64,000 bases of DNA from Sporothrix humicola (taxonomy: Eukaryota > Ascomycota > Sordariomycetes > Ophiostomatales > Ophiostomataceae). Below the pieces are notes generated by a model. It made no database searches, had not been told where the DNA came from, and saw only the letters and a program-made list of their open reading frames with translations. Where the stretch lies: contig WNYE01000014.1 of the NCBI GenBank assembly GCA_021396245.1, positions 372,001-436,000 of the forward strand. The letters are read 5' to 3'. Numbering within the stretch: the stretch's first letter is position 1; the number at the start of each line of letters is the position of its first letter. The translations under genes were made by a program, and so were the position numbers. Of the stretch, positions 45,991-58,046 are shown one piece after another.

Positions 45991-48024
45991 GAGATAATAA
46001 TTAACGGTGCTTGGTCCTAGGTGGTCGTTTATAGATGTGGGTTGAAGTGAAGCTGGTGCGCTTTCGATTGAAGTTGATATCGATAGTGTGGTTGAGGACG
46101 GAAGCAGGGGGTCCTGAGAGTCGTCCAGATTGTTGAGATTAGTTGATTTGAAATGATCAGAGAATGGGTGATCAGATTGAACGTTGGTTTGATTGATTGA
46201 TATTTGTGTAGTAAATATTGAAATCGATGAGATTGAAAGCGGTTGCTTTGAAATTGAAGGTTTTGGAATTGAGATTGAGATTTGATGTTTTTGATATTGA
46301 TTTACGTGTTGTGGTGAGAGTCGCAGAAGTTGACGGGGTTGCGATGCTGGGGGTGCTCTCGCACGAGGGACGGGGAGGGCCTTTTACGGAGGCGTTAACT
46401 ATCGTGTGTATCTGAAGTTGCTGTTGGTGAGAGGAGAGAGAGGAAATCCAAATCACGAGAAGCAGGAGAAAAGGACGAAGCATGATATTAAAAGAGAAAC
46501 TACATAGTCCATTGCACCTTCCTTGTTTTACTCAAAGCTACGGCAAATTGTGATACGAGTCCTGACTTGGACAGGAAGGCGCGAAAAGCCCAGCGAGGCG
46601 CAGTTTCCTCACCTCAGACACTGCAAAACCAGCACAGAGGACAACAGCGAAATGGGTGAGGGAAGGAACAAACCTCGTCCCCAAGAATTGTGACCCACAC
46701 CCACAGACACCAGTCACACAGCCTCCCCCACTTTCCGCTCGCCGTCTTCTCCTTTCTTTGCAGTTGTTGCAGTCGGCCACACACCAAGTGGATTGGAAGG
46801 CGACATTGGCCAATCACAGACCCTGTTGGCTCTGTCTTGCGTCCGGCAAGTGACTCACTCGCAGAGGACGCAGCACGGAACGGTCGCAACTTCCCTGCAA
46901 GTCTCTTTTACCCCATTGGTCAGAATACATTCAAGTGCATTCAAGCGTCAGGGTTGGTGCTGCAAGACTTGACTCTTTTCTGATCTCTTTCTCGTCTCTT
47001 TCTCATCGTCATGTCACTTCTCTCTAACAAAAGAGGCGATCGAACCACGACATGAGTGACCAACCCCGTCGAAAACGTCACGATCTCGGACAGAAAAACT
47101 CAATTCGAGACTCCGTGCTCATGATCCTCGACCGGGACATGGGGATCTTATCTTCCTGGGAGATCCACAATAGCTTCTCGATTTGTGTTTCTTCCCGAGG
47201 TGAAATAAGACGTTCTTGAAAATACGGAGTAATACGACGTAGACTTACACGACCTTCAGAATACGTTCTTGCCAGCCTCTTCTTGTGTGGCGTCGATCTC
47301 GGTGGCCTCTGTGGCTTGACGAGATCCGTTCAGATTCTTGACTTTGCTGTGGAGAGCCTTTCCCCGTGTCAAGACACTGCTGAAGGCTGACCTGTAATTG
47401 TAGATTTGTCTTGGCCTGTGCTTGTGTTCTTGGGGGCAGACCCAGCCCTATTTCCCCTGAACACAGCCTCGTGTACTTAGAGAATGCCTCGCGCCTCTTA
47501 ATTTTACTTTTTTCTTCTTGTTGTTGTTGACATCACGATTTTGAATTTCAATTGAGAAAAAATGGCATCCAAATCAATTGGATGGATTAATATTTATTTT
47601 GTTGAGTTGGAAACAATATTTGACGAGGCTTTCAGCAGGCCGAACCATGCTGTTGACTTCGCCACAGACGAAGACGAGAACTTGGACAAAAACAACAAAA
47701 CAAGAACGCCGACAATGACAAGGACCGATCGCTCCCAACATATCATCATCAACCTCAGTCGAGAGGCTTCCGACACGAAATCTAGTCCGATTATGCACCA
47801 CCGACTTTCGACCTCGTTTGCTCGTTGAGCCCACGTCCGACGGCATTAAAGAGCGCGAAGAATAAGACTGGAAGACGCGTTCATGTTGCGGATCTGGAAA
47901 GCGACTAAAGGATCGTCATTCTAAGAGGTGAGGATATAAGAAAGACACAAAAGCAAGAACAACAAGCAAAAACTGGAAAACGAACGACAATACAAACAAT
48001 GAAGAGGCAGCACCAGGCCAGCCT
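45991..48024. other. intergenic region
   Basis: Promoter of the half-Zn-cluster gene and the 3' flank of the zinc-site gene. The stretch 46140-46310 is rich in GATT/GAAATTGA near-repeats. Small open frames at 46172-46483 (-) and 47562-47828 (+) are discussed under rejected items and findings. No RNA gene seen. Confidence 0.45.
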
Positions 48025-50400
48025 CTACTCGGCAAAATAAAAGAACTCGCTCTCGGTCGTGCACTTGCCCTTCGGAAGACAGCTGTTGTTGGAGGCAGCG
48101 TTTCCGCAAGTCGGCTGGATTGTCGAAGAGGCTCGGGCGGCGGCCATGTCGATAAACATCTGCACATCGGCCATGCTTACAGTGTCTTGCGGACCCAGCT
48201 CCGGAGCAGTAGAGTACACCGGAACCCGAGCCTCGATCGGATCCGGGCTAGCAGGTATGTCGAGAAGATCGGTATAGCTTTCGACGGGCGGAGAAGGGAA
48301 CACTCGGGCATGGGCGCCGCTGTCCCCACCGATGTCCCCGCCAACAGGTCCCCCAACAGGCCCACCATCAACGAAACCGTCCTCCGTCGCGAGCTGATCC
48401 GCAAATCGGACCCGACTTTGACCCGACGCCACACCGAGCGGGTCGTATGGACGCACGGCCATGGCCTCGGAGCCTTGCGCGCTGCTGGTGATCGAAGCCG
48501 GCGATGGGGGCGACATGGGTGTCCCAGGAGACATTGATGGCGTTGTCACATGGGCCATATTGGCGGGCGTCGGCAACGGCACACCGCGGCCCACTGCATA
48601 GAAGCCCTGGGTGAAAGGCGAGTGCGACGACAGCGTGCGTGATGATGCCATAGAATGAGATCGTGTTGTGGTTGATGAGGACGACGACGATGGCCGCTCT
48701 GGCTGGATTCTGGTTTCGGTGGCCGAGATGCCAGGTGGCGGCATGACCGCCACTGCTGTTGTGTTGTTGCATATGTCGTTGTAACACTCCGGCATGTTTG
48801 TTGTCGGGTCTATTTTGACGGTGTTGACAACTGGACTATCGCTGCGTCGACTGTGAGATAGGACGGCCTGGTGCCTCGCAGACTCATGAAAGCCGCCAGG
48901 GCTCTCCGAAATCCCGGAGCTTCTAACACTTCCAAAACCTTCGGCCCCGCGTGGAATGGTTGTGCTGTTGGTACCTGAACTACCAGAGTCTGCAGGACCA
49001 CCACTTCTTCCAAAACCACCGAAACCGCTCGCACCTCCAGTACCACTGCCAGTGTCTCCGGAACCACTTGAACTGCCGTTGTTGTCTCGGCTATTGAGGG
49101 GCACAGGCACTTCAATTACAGCAAAGATCTCCCTCAACCAGATGCCGCGATCGACCTTACAGCCGGGGCACTTGATTGGTGGGCGCAGCTTATCGTACTC
49201 GGTGTTACAGTGACTGCATCGGATGCGGATGGTAGGCTTCTTGTGGTAGCGGTGGCTGCCATGCTCACGGCCGTAGTGCCGGCGGATGGTCTCCATATTT
49301 TCGTCCTCACGCTTGCAGACTGGGTCTGCCGGATTGTCAGACAGGCCGTATTGACACTGCCAACGACGGGACTGCAATCCGATCTTTTCCTTTGCCATGA
49401 TAATCGTGCGCAGCTCGAATTTGAGAAGCGTAGGCGTAGTTGTCGACACAGGCGTAACCGCCGAAGCTGGGATTGGGGTGCTTTGGCGAGCATGGCTGTG
49501 CGCAGCAGATGCTGTTGCAGTATCTATGCGTATGGCAGGATTGACAATTGTCCTGGCAGGAGTTGCGTTGAAATCAAACCCAGATGCCTGGATGACTGGT
49601 GATCCGTATAATGTGGGATCTATTGCCATCATATGGTCATCGACTGCGTAGGAGAGATGAGAACTCCTGTAAATACTAGGCTGGTATGTCTCAACCGGCG
49701 ACCAGCTGGGAACAACTTGGGTGATATCACTGTCCGTGGGGGAGTGTTGATAGGCTGTGGCCGGGGTGATCGGGGTACCGAAGACGGCAGTGGCGGTAGA
49801 GGGACTGGCCATAGCTTGCCCAGACGGAGCAGCTCCGGCATTGACCGCATTATCCTCATCACTCTCGTTACCCTCGACGGGGAAATCGCGAAGGGCCGTG
49901 TCCCGTAGAATGCGATCCTTCTCTTGGTAGGCGGCCTCTAACTGTGAATAGTCGAAGCATGTACACTGCGAAAGATTGTATTAGTATGTGGACTGAATTA
50001 TATCTGGCCATATCTCTGGTAACTGCTGAAGGAATAGCAAACTTACCCGAATCTTGAGAATCCGGCATCCATGACAAAACTTGAGCTCGGCTTTGACAAA
50101 CATGGGAAGTCGACGCATTTGGCTGATCTGTTGCTCGAGGGAGCGCCAGGTGTTGTACATCTCCTGAAGCGTGGGAAGCCGATTTGAGCTGCCAAGGGAG
50201 CCATGGGCCTGTTGCATCTGAGGCGTGAGGATAAGTCCAGTAGACCGGGCGGACGAGGCTTGCGTTCCACGGAGGTTGTTAATATCCCCACCTCTCTGGT
50301 TGCGTATGACACGGCGAGCAGCATCGGGAAGGGGCATGGCATCTCGTGTGACGGTGAGTTGTTGGTTGTTGGAAGTTGCAAAGTTAGGGGGCGTCGCCAT
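48025..50400 (-). CDS. uncharacterised fungal protein with several Cys/His zinc-site motifs
   Basis: Exons 50400-50047 and 49965-48025. The intron of 81 bp (GTAAGT donor, TTCGCAG acceptor) joins in phase 0, giving 764 residues. A Cys group straddles the junction: FCHGCRILKIR|CTCFDY (Cys109, 112, 119, 121). Further in is an unusual C2H2-like unit with Cys322, Cys335, His348 and His353, followed at once by a zinc-ribbon-like CSHC-x12-CPGC (Cys368, 371, 384, 387). The last 350 residues are Ser/Gly/Pro-rich, ending SEFFYFAE. The start is the ATG following a leader rich in CTCC, with an in-frame upstream hydrophobic extension judged non-coding. No family recognised. Nucleic-acid binding is suggested only by the zinc motifs. 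Confidence 0.72.
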
Positions 50401-53400
50401 TTTGAGTTGGAGGAGCTGGTGATGGCAGATTAAAGTTGCGGAAAAGCTCGTGATGGTCGTGGGGATTAACGGCAGACTGTAAACAAACGAATGAATAAAA
50501 TAACAAGAAAACAAAACAATATGAACATTGACGACGAGACAGCAAGATGAAAAGAAAAGGTGCCGGCACTAATTCTTGACAAAGTTCTGTGACACAGGGC
50601 TAGGAAATCCGTGGTATAGAAAGACAAAAGAAATGGTGGTGATGGGAGCTGATGAGTATTTATATGGGAGGAGAAAATAGCAAAGTAGTCTAAAAGAAAA
50701 AGAAAGAAAGAAACGAGGCAAGATGAGGGAAGAGTCAGACCAAAATAAAATGCAAAAAGAAACGCGCAAAAATAAAAGAAAAAGAAGCAACGGATGTCTT
50801 CAAGAATAGCCCCAGATGGCATCAATAAACTGATGGTAGCAACGGGAAAAAGGGGGCTAGAACCAGAATAGGGGAGGAGACAAGGCAGCAACGAAAAGAT
50901 ATAGATTCTCTCATCGGCCGAGCCGCATAAGGTCGAGGGGTGTATGCAGGATAGGTTACACAATGGTGAACTAAGATGATGTCCGTGGGGGGAAGAGGAA
51001 GCCGGTGGAGGATAATGAATGGTGAAAGGTACGGCAGAGAACGGTGTTAGGGAGAAACATGAGTGAGAGATAGCAGCGAGGTGCAGGAGATATGTAGCAA
51101 TGAGGCGGAGGTACCAACATAGGCGTGACTGTATTCTGCATTGAACGGCCAGAAAAGAAGGCCAGAGGAGACTGCAAGGCCTTGCCATCTCGGACGGGGA
51201 GAGCCAGTTCCCGGATCGCCTTTTAGATGAAATAGGTAGAAGATGGGGCCGATGGCATCACTGGCTGCCAAATGAAGGGAGGCATCTTGTCTGGATGACC
51301 TTCTGACTGTTGGTGAGCGCTGCTGCCTCATATCCCTTGGGGGTAGTGTAGTCACCGGCATGTCTTGAGGCCATTGTCCACATGGCGGATGGCAGTTCCG
51401 ATGCCCCAGTGTGGTCACTTTCTCATGAAGATGATGGGATCGTCGACGGGAAGAGGCCTGAAGATGGAGAATGTCAAGGGAGGGCCAACGGTGCTCGATG
51501 CAGGTCGATGGATTGGCGGCCAAAGGTTGACTGAACAGCCTCGCATGCAGGATATGGTCGGGTATGTGGTTGAGGCTGTTCACTGTCTTGCTGGTCTAAC
51601 TTTGCATGTTGCTTGCGAAGAAACGGCGTTGAGGAATGGTGGGAACGTGAGATGGAGATTAGAGCCCAATGATGGAGTTGGAGATGCAAGAAAACAGAAT
51701 AGGGGTAGAGGAGAAAAACAAGCGTGCTGTGAAAAAGGCAAGAACCAAGGACGTGCATGCTTCATCGAGCAGTGCCACAATAACCACGCAAGGAAAGAGC
51801 GACCGTTGAAAATTTTTCTTGATATAATTGTAAAAAATTGAGACAATCTCATATGAGATGCACATGTTTTTCTGGACATCGTTGATGATGGAGCGACGAG
51901 ATGGCGCTGGAGATGCTCTCATTCGCTGCCCTGCGTGTTGGGCCGACGGCATATCCTTTTGGTGGTATGGTGGCTTCGGGGCTGGGTGCGTCAAGCGCGG
52001 CCGTTTTTGAGGCCCAGTGGATATAAAATTACCACACATATACGGGCTCGCCTTGGAACTTGTGCTGTGTTCTTTTTCTTCTATGCTTCCGTTTTCATTC
52101 CATGCACTTTGGGACAGAACCTGAACATGGGGTGACTTTGAGCCGAGCCTCAGTCTATCCATTACAGCAAGCGATCAATAACAGGGGCCGAAAACATGGG
52201 AGACAGGGTAGCAGAAAGATCGTAGAAACGGTAGAAGAATTTAAACGGGGGGGAGAATGGCAAGCCAGTCAGGCGCAGTCTACCTGAGTGGCCGCATTAA
52301 GCGGCCGCATGAAGCGACCATCGCACCAGGTCAAAACGCTTCATATCGGTGCAATCAGGAGTGGACGGTGAAAAAGGCAGAATGGTGGGCAAACTGCAGA
52401 TGGGCCTCAATAATTCAGCGCAGTAGCAACAGGCAGCAGTAAAAGAATGTAGTAAAGCGAAAATATGAGGCTGGATGAATTTTGGTGATGAGAGCGATGC
52501 GTTGAATTTTGTTAACGAGGCTTTGTGGCAGGTGTCACAAAAATCGCGGTTGTTCCTTCCCCGCAAAAAGCACTGTAACGTGGCGAAACAGCTGAGCAAC
52601 AGGAAAGTGCTGCCCCTCGCGCCTTCCACGCTTTCGCATGACACATTTTCCTCCTAGATGTTTTCATACCATTACCAACCTGTAATGGTATTCATGAATA
52701 TACCAAAATGATTCTGCGTCAATTCAGCGAAGGGTATTGAAAACTCGGCGTGGCGCAGGTGATATTACCGTGCTTCACCTTACCTACCAGCAATGCAACT
52801 GATATCAAAATTTCTCACGGAGAAGGCGAAACCGGTCTGATCTCTTTAAAAAAATGTGTGTGGTCTGAATTTTGCGTGTATGCAATGAGATCTTTCCGGT
52901 CAAATTTTCTTACAAGTGCTTCGTAGAAACTGGCTTTGCGCAGACCTGGCCGCTTCAGATGCGGCCAGCCAATGCTCTGCGCCTCGTCGGATTGTCCGCC
53001 AAAAGCCGTGTTGTAAGGAAAATTACCGGATTAGGCACTAGCGCGGGCCGGTCAAAACGGTGTGGCTATGAAACCACATAAATTTCAATACGCCGTTCCA
53101 CGAGATACGGAGCTCATCCAGACGTCATCTCATCATAGAATAGACAGAAAATGCACCAAAATCATAAAAACACGAGAAGAAAACTGAGAATTTTTTTTTT
53201 AGTTTGAGCAACACATACTAATCGAGACAAGGTCCCGAGTCGTGCCGAAGACTAATTTGAAATCGACTTGGAAGCCCCTGTCCTCACGACGGAAAACGGA
53301 AGCAGAGCCGTGGAATAGAGAGTATCAAGGCCCAATGCTCCAATGTAGCACCATAGAAACTCAATAAAATATTAAATAAAATAAAACGACATCAAACTAG

Positions 53401-56400
53401 TCTGATATGCAGGAGTAACGCAGGCAACAGTGAAAGCAGATGATATGAATGGCTATCGTAGGTGGCAAGATGCAGAGCTACCCGTCTCTACAGCTCTAGC
53501 GTTACATGTTGCAAGCTTCTTTGCCTCTAACTTTTTCGTGCTCCATACCTGCAAGTCTCATGATGGAGGGTGTAGCCAAGATGTCAATATGAGATGATAC
53601 TCTATCGTACACAACGGTGCAAGCCGCAGTATGCAGGGGAAATGAGGAGCAAAAGAAGCTCCCGCCGTGATGTGTGATCAAACAAAAACCGAGTAGACGG
53701 TTGTAGGCCTCCAACGTCCGTGTTGAACTAGAATCATGGTCAATGATGCATTTAGAGGCAGTGCTATCACTCATGAGTTGGTTGTAAACAGAAGCTCGAG
53801 CCAAGGTACTCGTGAGTCCCCGGCGTGTGCCGATGCATGAGATGGAGATGATACTCAGTCGATGCGGGACGTGCTGCCAAAAATGGACCGTCGTTTATTG
53901 CTTTGAGCTCTAGTTGCCTATGCATGTTTCTTAGTAGCTCATCTATATATTGAAAGAAATGCTGCTGCCTTGGTCGTTGATCTCGTGATGTTTCTACACA
54001 TGTGAGATGCTGAATTAGGGACCCGGATTTTAGTAGTATTTTTCAGTTACTAAATAGGAACAACAAGAAAAGCCATGTTCTTGAAAAGTTACTATGCAGA
54101 GCTTTTAAGCAGAATCTGATAGTTGTTTAGAAAAGAATCTTGTGTCTTCTAGAATTTATAATCTCTATTTCTGGCAGGGCTTTGACTCGTGGTGGTTTTG
54201 TTGGTGGAAGGACGTAGATCTGGGAGAAGGGGCAGGCAGCCAACCTGACGAGTCAACTACTGACGCTGTCTAGTATATTCAAAAGAAGGTGCTAATTATC
54301 AAGGGATTATGGAACCATAGAATTAAATCCGACGAAATGATGAAATAAGGTGCAACCAATTTGAGAATCTTCTTCTGACTCTTCCCGGCGACAATGTAGG
54401 TCCCAATCTATGACTGGACATCCTTACCTGAGGGCGAAGAGCTTGACCGGTGCTTGCTAAATGGTTATTTATCACGCGAAAACAAATAAAATGGAAGAAA
54501 TAGTAGGAAGATAGAATATGATCATAAGAGGAGAGAAAAATATCGATAGCCATCATTCGCAAAGTAGCAAGAAAGTGAGCAAAGCATCATTGGGTATATT
54601 ACGCGAGCTGCACAGTGCCGAGCTGTTTTATTCTCTCTCTCAAAGGGCATCCGTCACCACTTCTGGGAGTATAAGTCAGAGACCAATATCGAATTTTGCG
54701 GTTTCATGAGCCACTGCGAGCTATCCATACTAGTATCACTTATTGTCCCTTTCCTGATTTCACGATGCGATAGGCCTCCCGCGGGACCCGCGACTGATGG
54801 CCTAACTGTCGATGCGGCCGCAGTTGAGCCTCATTTTCCAAGATATGAAAAAGAATAAAAGACCAACCAAACAGTGCGTTTTCGACGAAGAGAAGGAAGC
54901 TGTAAAAAACTGTATAGATCGTATTGAATAGATGCAATGATATGACTCTGAAGCTGGACCACCTGGACAAGCAAGCCGCCCCGGCGATGGAGGCCCCATT
55001 CCTCCTTTATGCTTTCTTGACCCCCGCATCATTCGAATTTCGAGGGAAAAGAAGCACATGGTGGCTCTCGTGGAATTTAGAGTTTCGAAAAAGGAGGCAT
55101 CATGAACATGGGGATAGCGAACTAAGCAGGAACGACCGGGCAAAAGTGGCTCCTTCTAGGCTACTTTGTGCTATTTGTTTATGGTCACGACTCGTGCCTG
55201 CCAGTCGTTTAAAAGTCGTCGATGCGCACCATAAAACAATAGCACAAACTTTAAACTTCCATATTAGGCAGGCGGGCGTCCTCAATCGCAAAATGGCTTC
55301 ATCATGGATTGAAGGAAAGAGCCTCCCGCCCTCCGTTATGCGCGACGATGCAACTAGTTAAGTTTCCATCTGTTGCCCGGGAAGGCAGGAGCCTCAGAGC
55401 CTCAGACATCTCTTCATTCTTTCTGTTAGAGTCGCTCTTTCCGTTTCTATATAATAGACCGTCGCTCCTTCCCTTTTTTGCGTTCGTCTTGTCAATCTTT
55501 TGTTTGTGTGCTGTAGTTCTGTTCCTTCTCGATGCTCGCTTTACCCCTTTTCAACTTTGCTGTAAACTTACCAATGTTCAAATCGCGTCTCCAGCAAGTC
55601 AAGGTTTGTTTTCTCCACAGAAACGAAATGTTTGCGAAAGCCCCCTTTTATATTTCATCCTCAATACCGATATTTGTCTTTGTTTGCTGACTTCGAACAC
55701 ACGTACAGTCAAATCAGGCCGTCTTACATGCTCCGAGTACGCGTGGCTGAAAGATCCGGAACAGCATCATCTCTGCGTCGCCATCTTGCCCAACTGTTAC
55801 GACGGACGGCCAGCTTACACCACAGTGGTGTTCCTACGTGGTGTTTGCGCAACAGCGGGGATTTCTGCGCAGTGCTGCAGCTGCCACTTACGCCGACGTG
55901 CAAGAGACACTGGCGGGGTGCCACAATGGTCAAAATGTCAACAAAAACTGGCCCAAGCAAGTTGGACAGCGACAACTTGCCAATTATGTCGGCCACATTT
56001 CCACGATTACGCGGCGACGAGCGCCGAGCCGGTGGCCAGCTGCTCAAAGGCCAGTTTACATAAGCCGGGTCGGCTGCGCAAAAGCTAGACATGACGAGGC
56101 CGACCCTTTTCCAAAGCCAAGCCAGGACCAGCAATTGACCGGCGGCACGAGTGAGCGACAGTTGAGCGTTTGACGGCCGAAAACAGTTATTAGGCGCTCT
56201 GGGAAAGTGGATCCTCCAGTTCTAGCCAGCACGACAAATTACTGCTCCAGGCAGTTGTTTGGCGCCGCCAGGCCACTCTTTTTTCAGGACAGCGAACCCT
56301 GGCGAGCCTGGTTTCTCCATTGGCCTGCATCTACGAGTCACGTCGTATTGTCCACTGGCAACTGGATTTATGAGGGAAGAAGAGGCAGCGAGGAAATGCA

Positions 56401-57793
56401 AGGCAGGATCTGTTTTTGTTTCCTTTGCCAAAAGTCGAGACACATCGCCTTTTTCTTGTTTGTTTTTGTCCTACGAGGTGACTGGCTTCTCTGACTAACT
56501 TTCTGGACCTTCTAGTGTGTTTAGTTTCAGGCAGAAGCAGCAGTGCCTCTCCCTCCTACTGTTTGTTTGCAAGGCGACAGACGCACGGATCACGCATCTT
56601 TCCAACCTAGAACCTGAGGCACAAGGTTACGTCTACATCAGAGCAAATCAGAACGAAACGATAATTAAGCCCAAAATAGGGAGAGACGTGATGAAAGGCG
56701 CGTCGCAGAAGAAAAGGTTGTCGAGCAAGTGCACGACGCCATTGGCAAGAGAGAGAAAACAATAACAGACGGAAGGGGCAAAGAAAACACACAGGCGAAG
56801 GGCAGTGCGGGCATCATCGCATTGGGCAGCTCGATTTGGAGTCGAGGAGAACCACCCAACGCCGTTCCGCGCGGTTCGGAAAGTCAGAGCGAACCCGGTG
56901 AGATCGCCGAGCCTCTCTTCAATTGCCGCAAACTGGCAAGCACGAGAAAGACAGCAAAATGAGGGTATCAAATTCAAAAGAATAAGTGTTATGACAGAAT
57001 GAAACCAGGCTAACTGAAGCGCAGTTAGACAAACAGGGCTACTTTCTTCACTTCACCAATGCCAAAATATTTGCCACCGGCCTAAGCTCAGTGACAGGGG
57101 CTTATCCCGAAAAGGCGACAGCAAACACAGCAAATGCAGCAAACAACAACAGATAGCAAGACCGAAGCGCAACAACATGGGGAACAAGGCTAGGAAAAAA
57201 GCAGTTCGGAATGTTCCCCAGAGAGGCAGTGACAAGGAAGTGAGCCTTCTTTTGGTTTGAGAAAGTCCTTCGGTGTCGTTAGCTCGTCACGTTGGTGCAA
57301 CGAGGCCAGGCCGAGCATTTGCCTTGTACTGGTTCCCTTTGCCTTTGCTCAGTGTTTCTCCCCATTACAGGATGAGCCCACACCAGGCGCGGTTGTCTGT
57401 GTGTATCAAGGCGACACGAAGCCTGACAATGATAAAATAATAATACAAGAAAAAAAGAAGAAAAAGGACTAACAATAAGGCGCCCAACTTAAGCTTTCTC
57501 TGCTCAGTCTGCGAACTGGACTGCGGACTTGGGCTCTCTGACTGACTGCACACAACTAGGATACACAACGACGAGTTTCTATAAGAAGACAAGATATCTC
57601 TGCCTGATTTTGTTTTGATATTGAAGAAGAAGTTCATACCATATCGAACATTCTATTTCGTGATCATTCAGATTCAAATCCTTTCATCTACCCTCAATAT
57701 CAGACACATTTTGTCACAGCTTGTCATTGCTATCCCCAAACTCACCAATTACCGGATTAGGAAACCCCTATATCCTCACCAGCACTTACAACA
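50401..57793. other. 7.4-kb gene-poor region
   Basis: The left part (50410-51200) is purine-rich on the plus strand, like a leader of the zinc-site gene. From about 52250 the sequence becomes AT-richer with many short frames and no recognisable domain. A TATATAA box followed by pyrimidine tracts lies at 55448. An open minus-strand frame at 53502-53804 has coding-like codons but no motif. I see no intact transposon, terminal repeat or RNA gene. Confidence 0.45.
55448..55454 (+). promoter_or_regulatory. candidate TATA box (TATATAA)
   Basis: TATATAA followed within 15-100 bp by CCTTCCCTTTTTT and TTCTGTTCCTTCTC pyrimidine tracts, the usual layout of a fungal core promoter. Downstream, a frame open for 259 codons (55309-56088) and possible introns do not resolve into a recognisable protein. 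The transcript, if any, is unassigned. Confidence 0.3.
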
Positions 57794-58046
57794 ATGTGCG
57801 CCATCGCTGAGAAGCAAGCCCCCAAGCTGTACGGCAGCGAGGTCATCTACGAGTGGACATGTGTATGTTTTCCCCTGAGCCCCCAATAACATCCACTATA
57901 CAAGTTTTTCTAACATTTGGTTTCTCATTATTTAGTCGGCCTGTGGTGAAGCTGGCAACTCGGAGAGCAACGACTTTTGCACTGCGTGCGATCATCGTGT
58001 GTGCGGCGATTGCACCTGGCAAAAGACCAAAATCTATGCTTACTAA
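57794..58046 (+). CDS. 59-residue Cys-rich zinc-finger-like protein, two exons
   Basis: Exons 57794-57862 and 57936-58046. The 73-bp intron (GTATGT donor, TCTAAC branch site, TTTAG acceptor) joins in phase 0. The junction falls between the first zinc-type cysteine and the rest: EWTC|SACGEAGN. The product has Cys23, Cys26, Cys38, Cys41, His43, Cys46 and Cys49, that is, W-x-C-x2-C-x11-C-x2-C-x-H-x2-C-x2-C. Three evenly spaced CxxC pairs strongly suggest a zinc fold. The tail is basic and aromatic (KTKIYAY). The pattern resembles small fungal zinc-finger proteins of unknown role. No signal peptide. A normal 5' leader precedes the first ATG. Cysteine spacing across a good intron makes chance unlikely. 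Confidence 0.8.

Noticed and set aside
44809..46020. 403-codon plus-strand frame opposite the half-Zn-cluster gene
   Set aside because: Arg/Ser/Gly-rich antisense shadow. The minus frame has the CPDCRRKKTRC motif and an uninterrupted 761-codon reading.
46172..46483. Minus-strand 103-codon frame with a hydrophobic N terminus
   Set aside because: Begins like a signal peptide, but the rest translates GATT/GAAATTGA near-repeats (Asn/Ser/Thr/Lys-rich). Not enough to call a gene.
55309..56088. 259-codon plus-strand frame downstream of the TATATAA box
   Set aside because: The TATA box lies inside the frame and the protein has no recognisable domain. Trial introns (GTTTGT to ACGTACAG) lead to an early stop, so no gene model could be supported.
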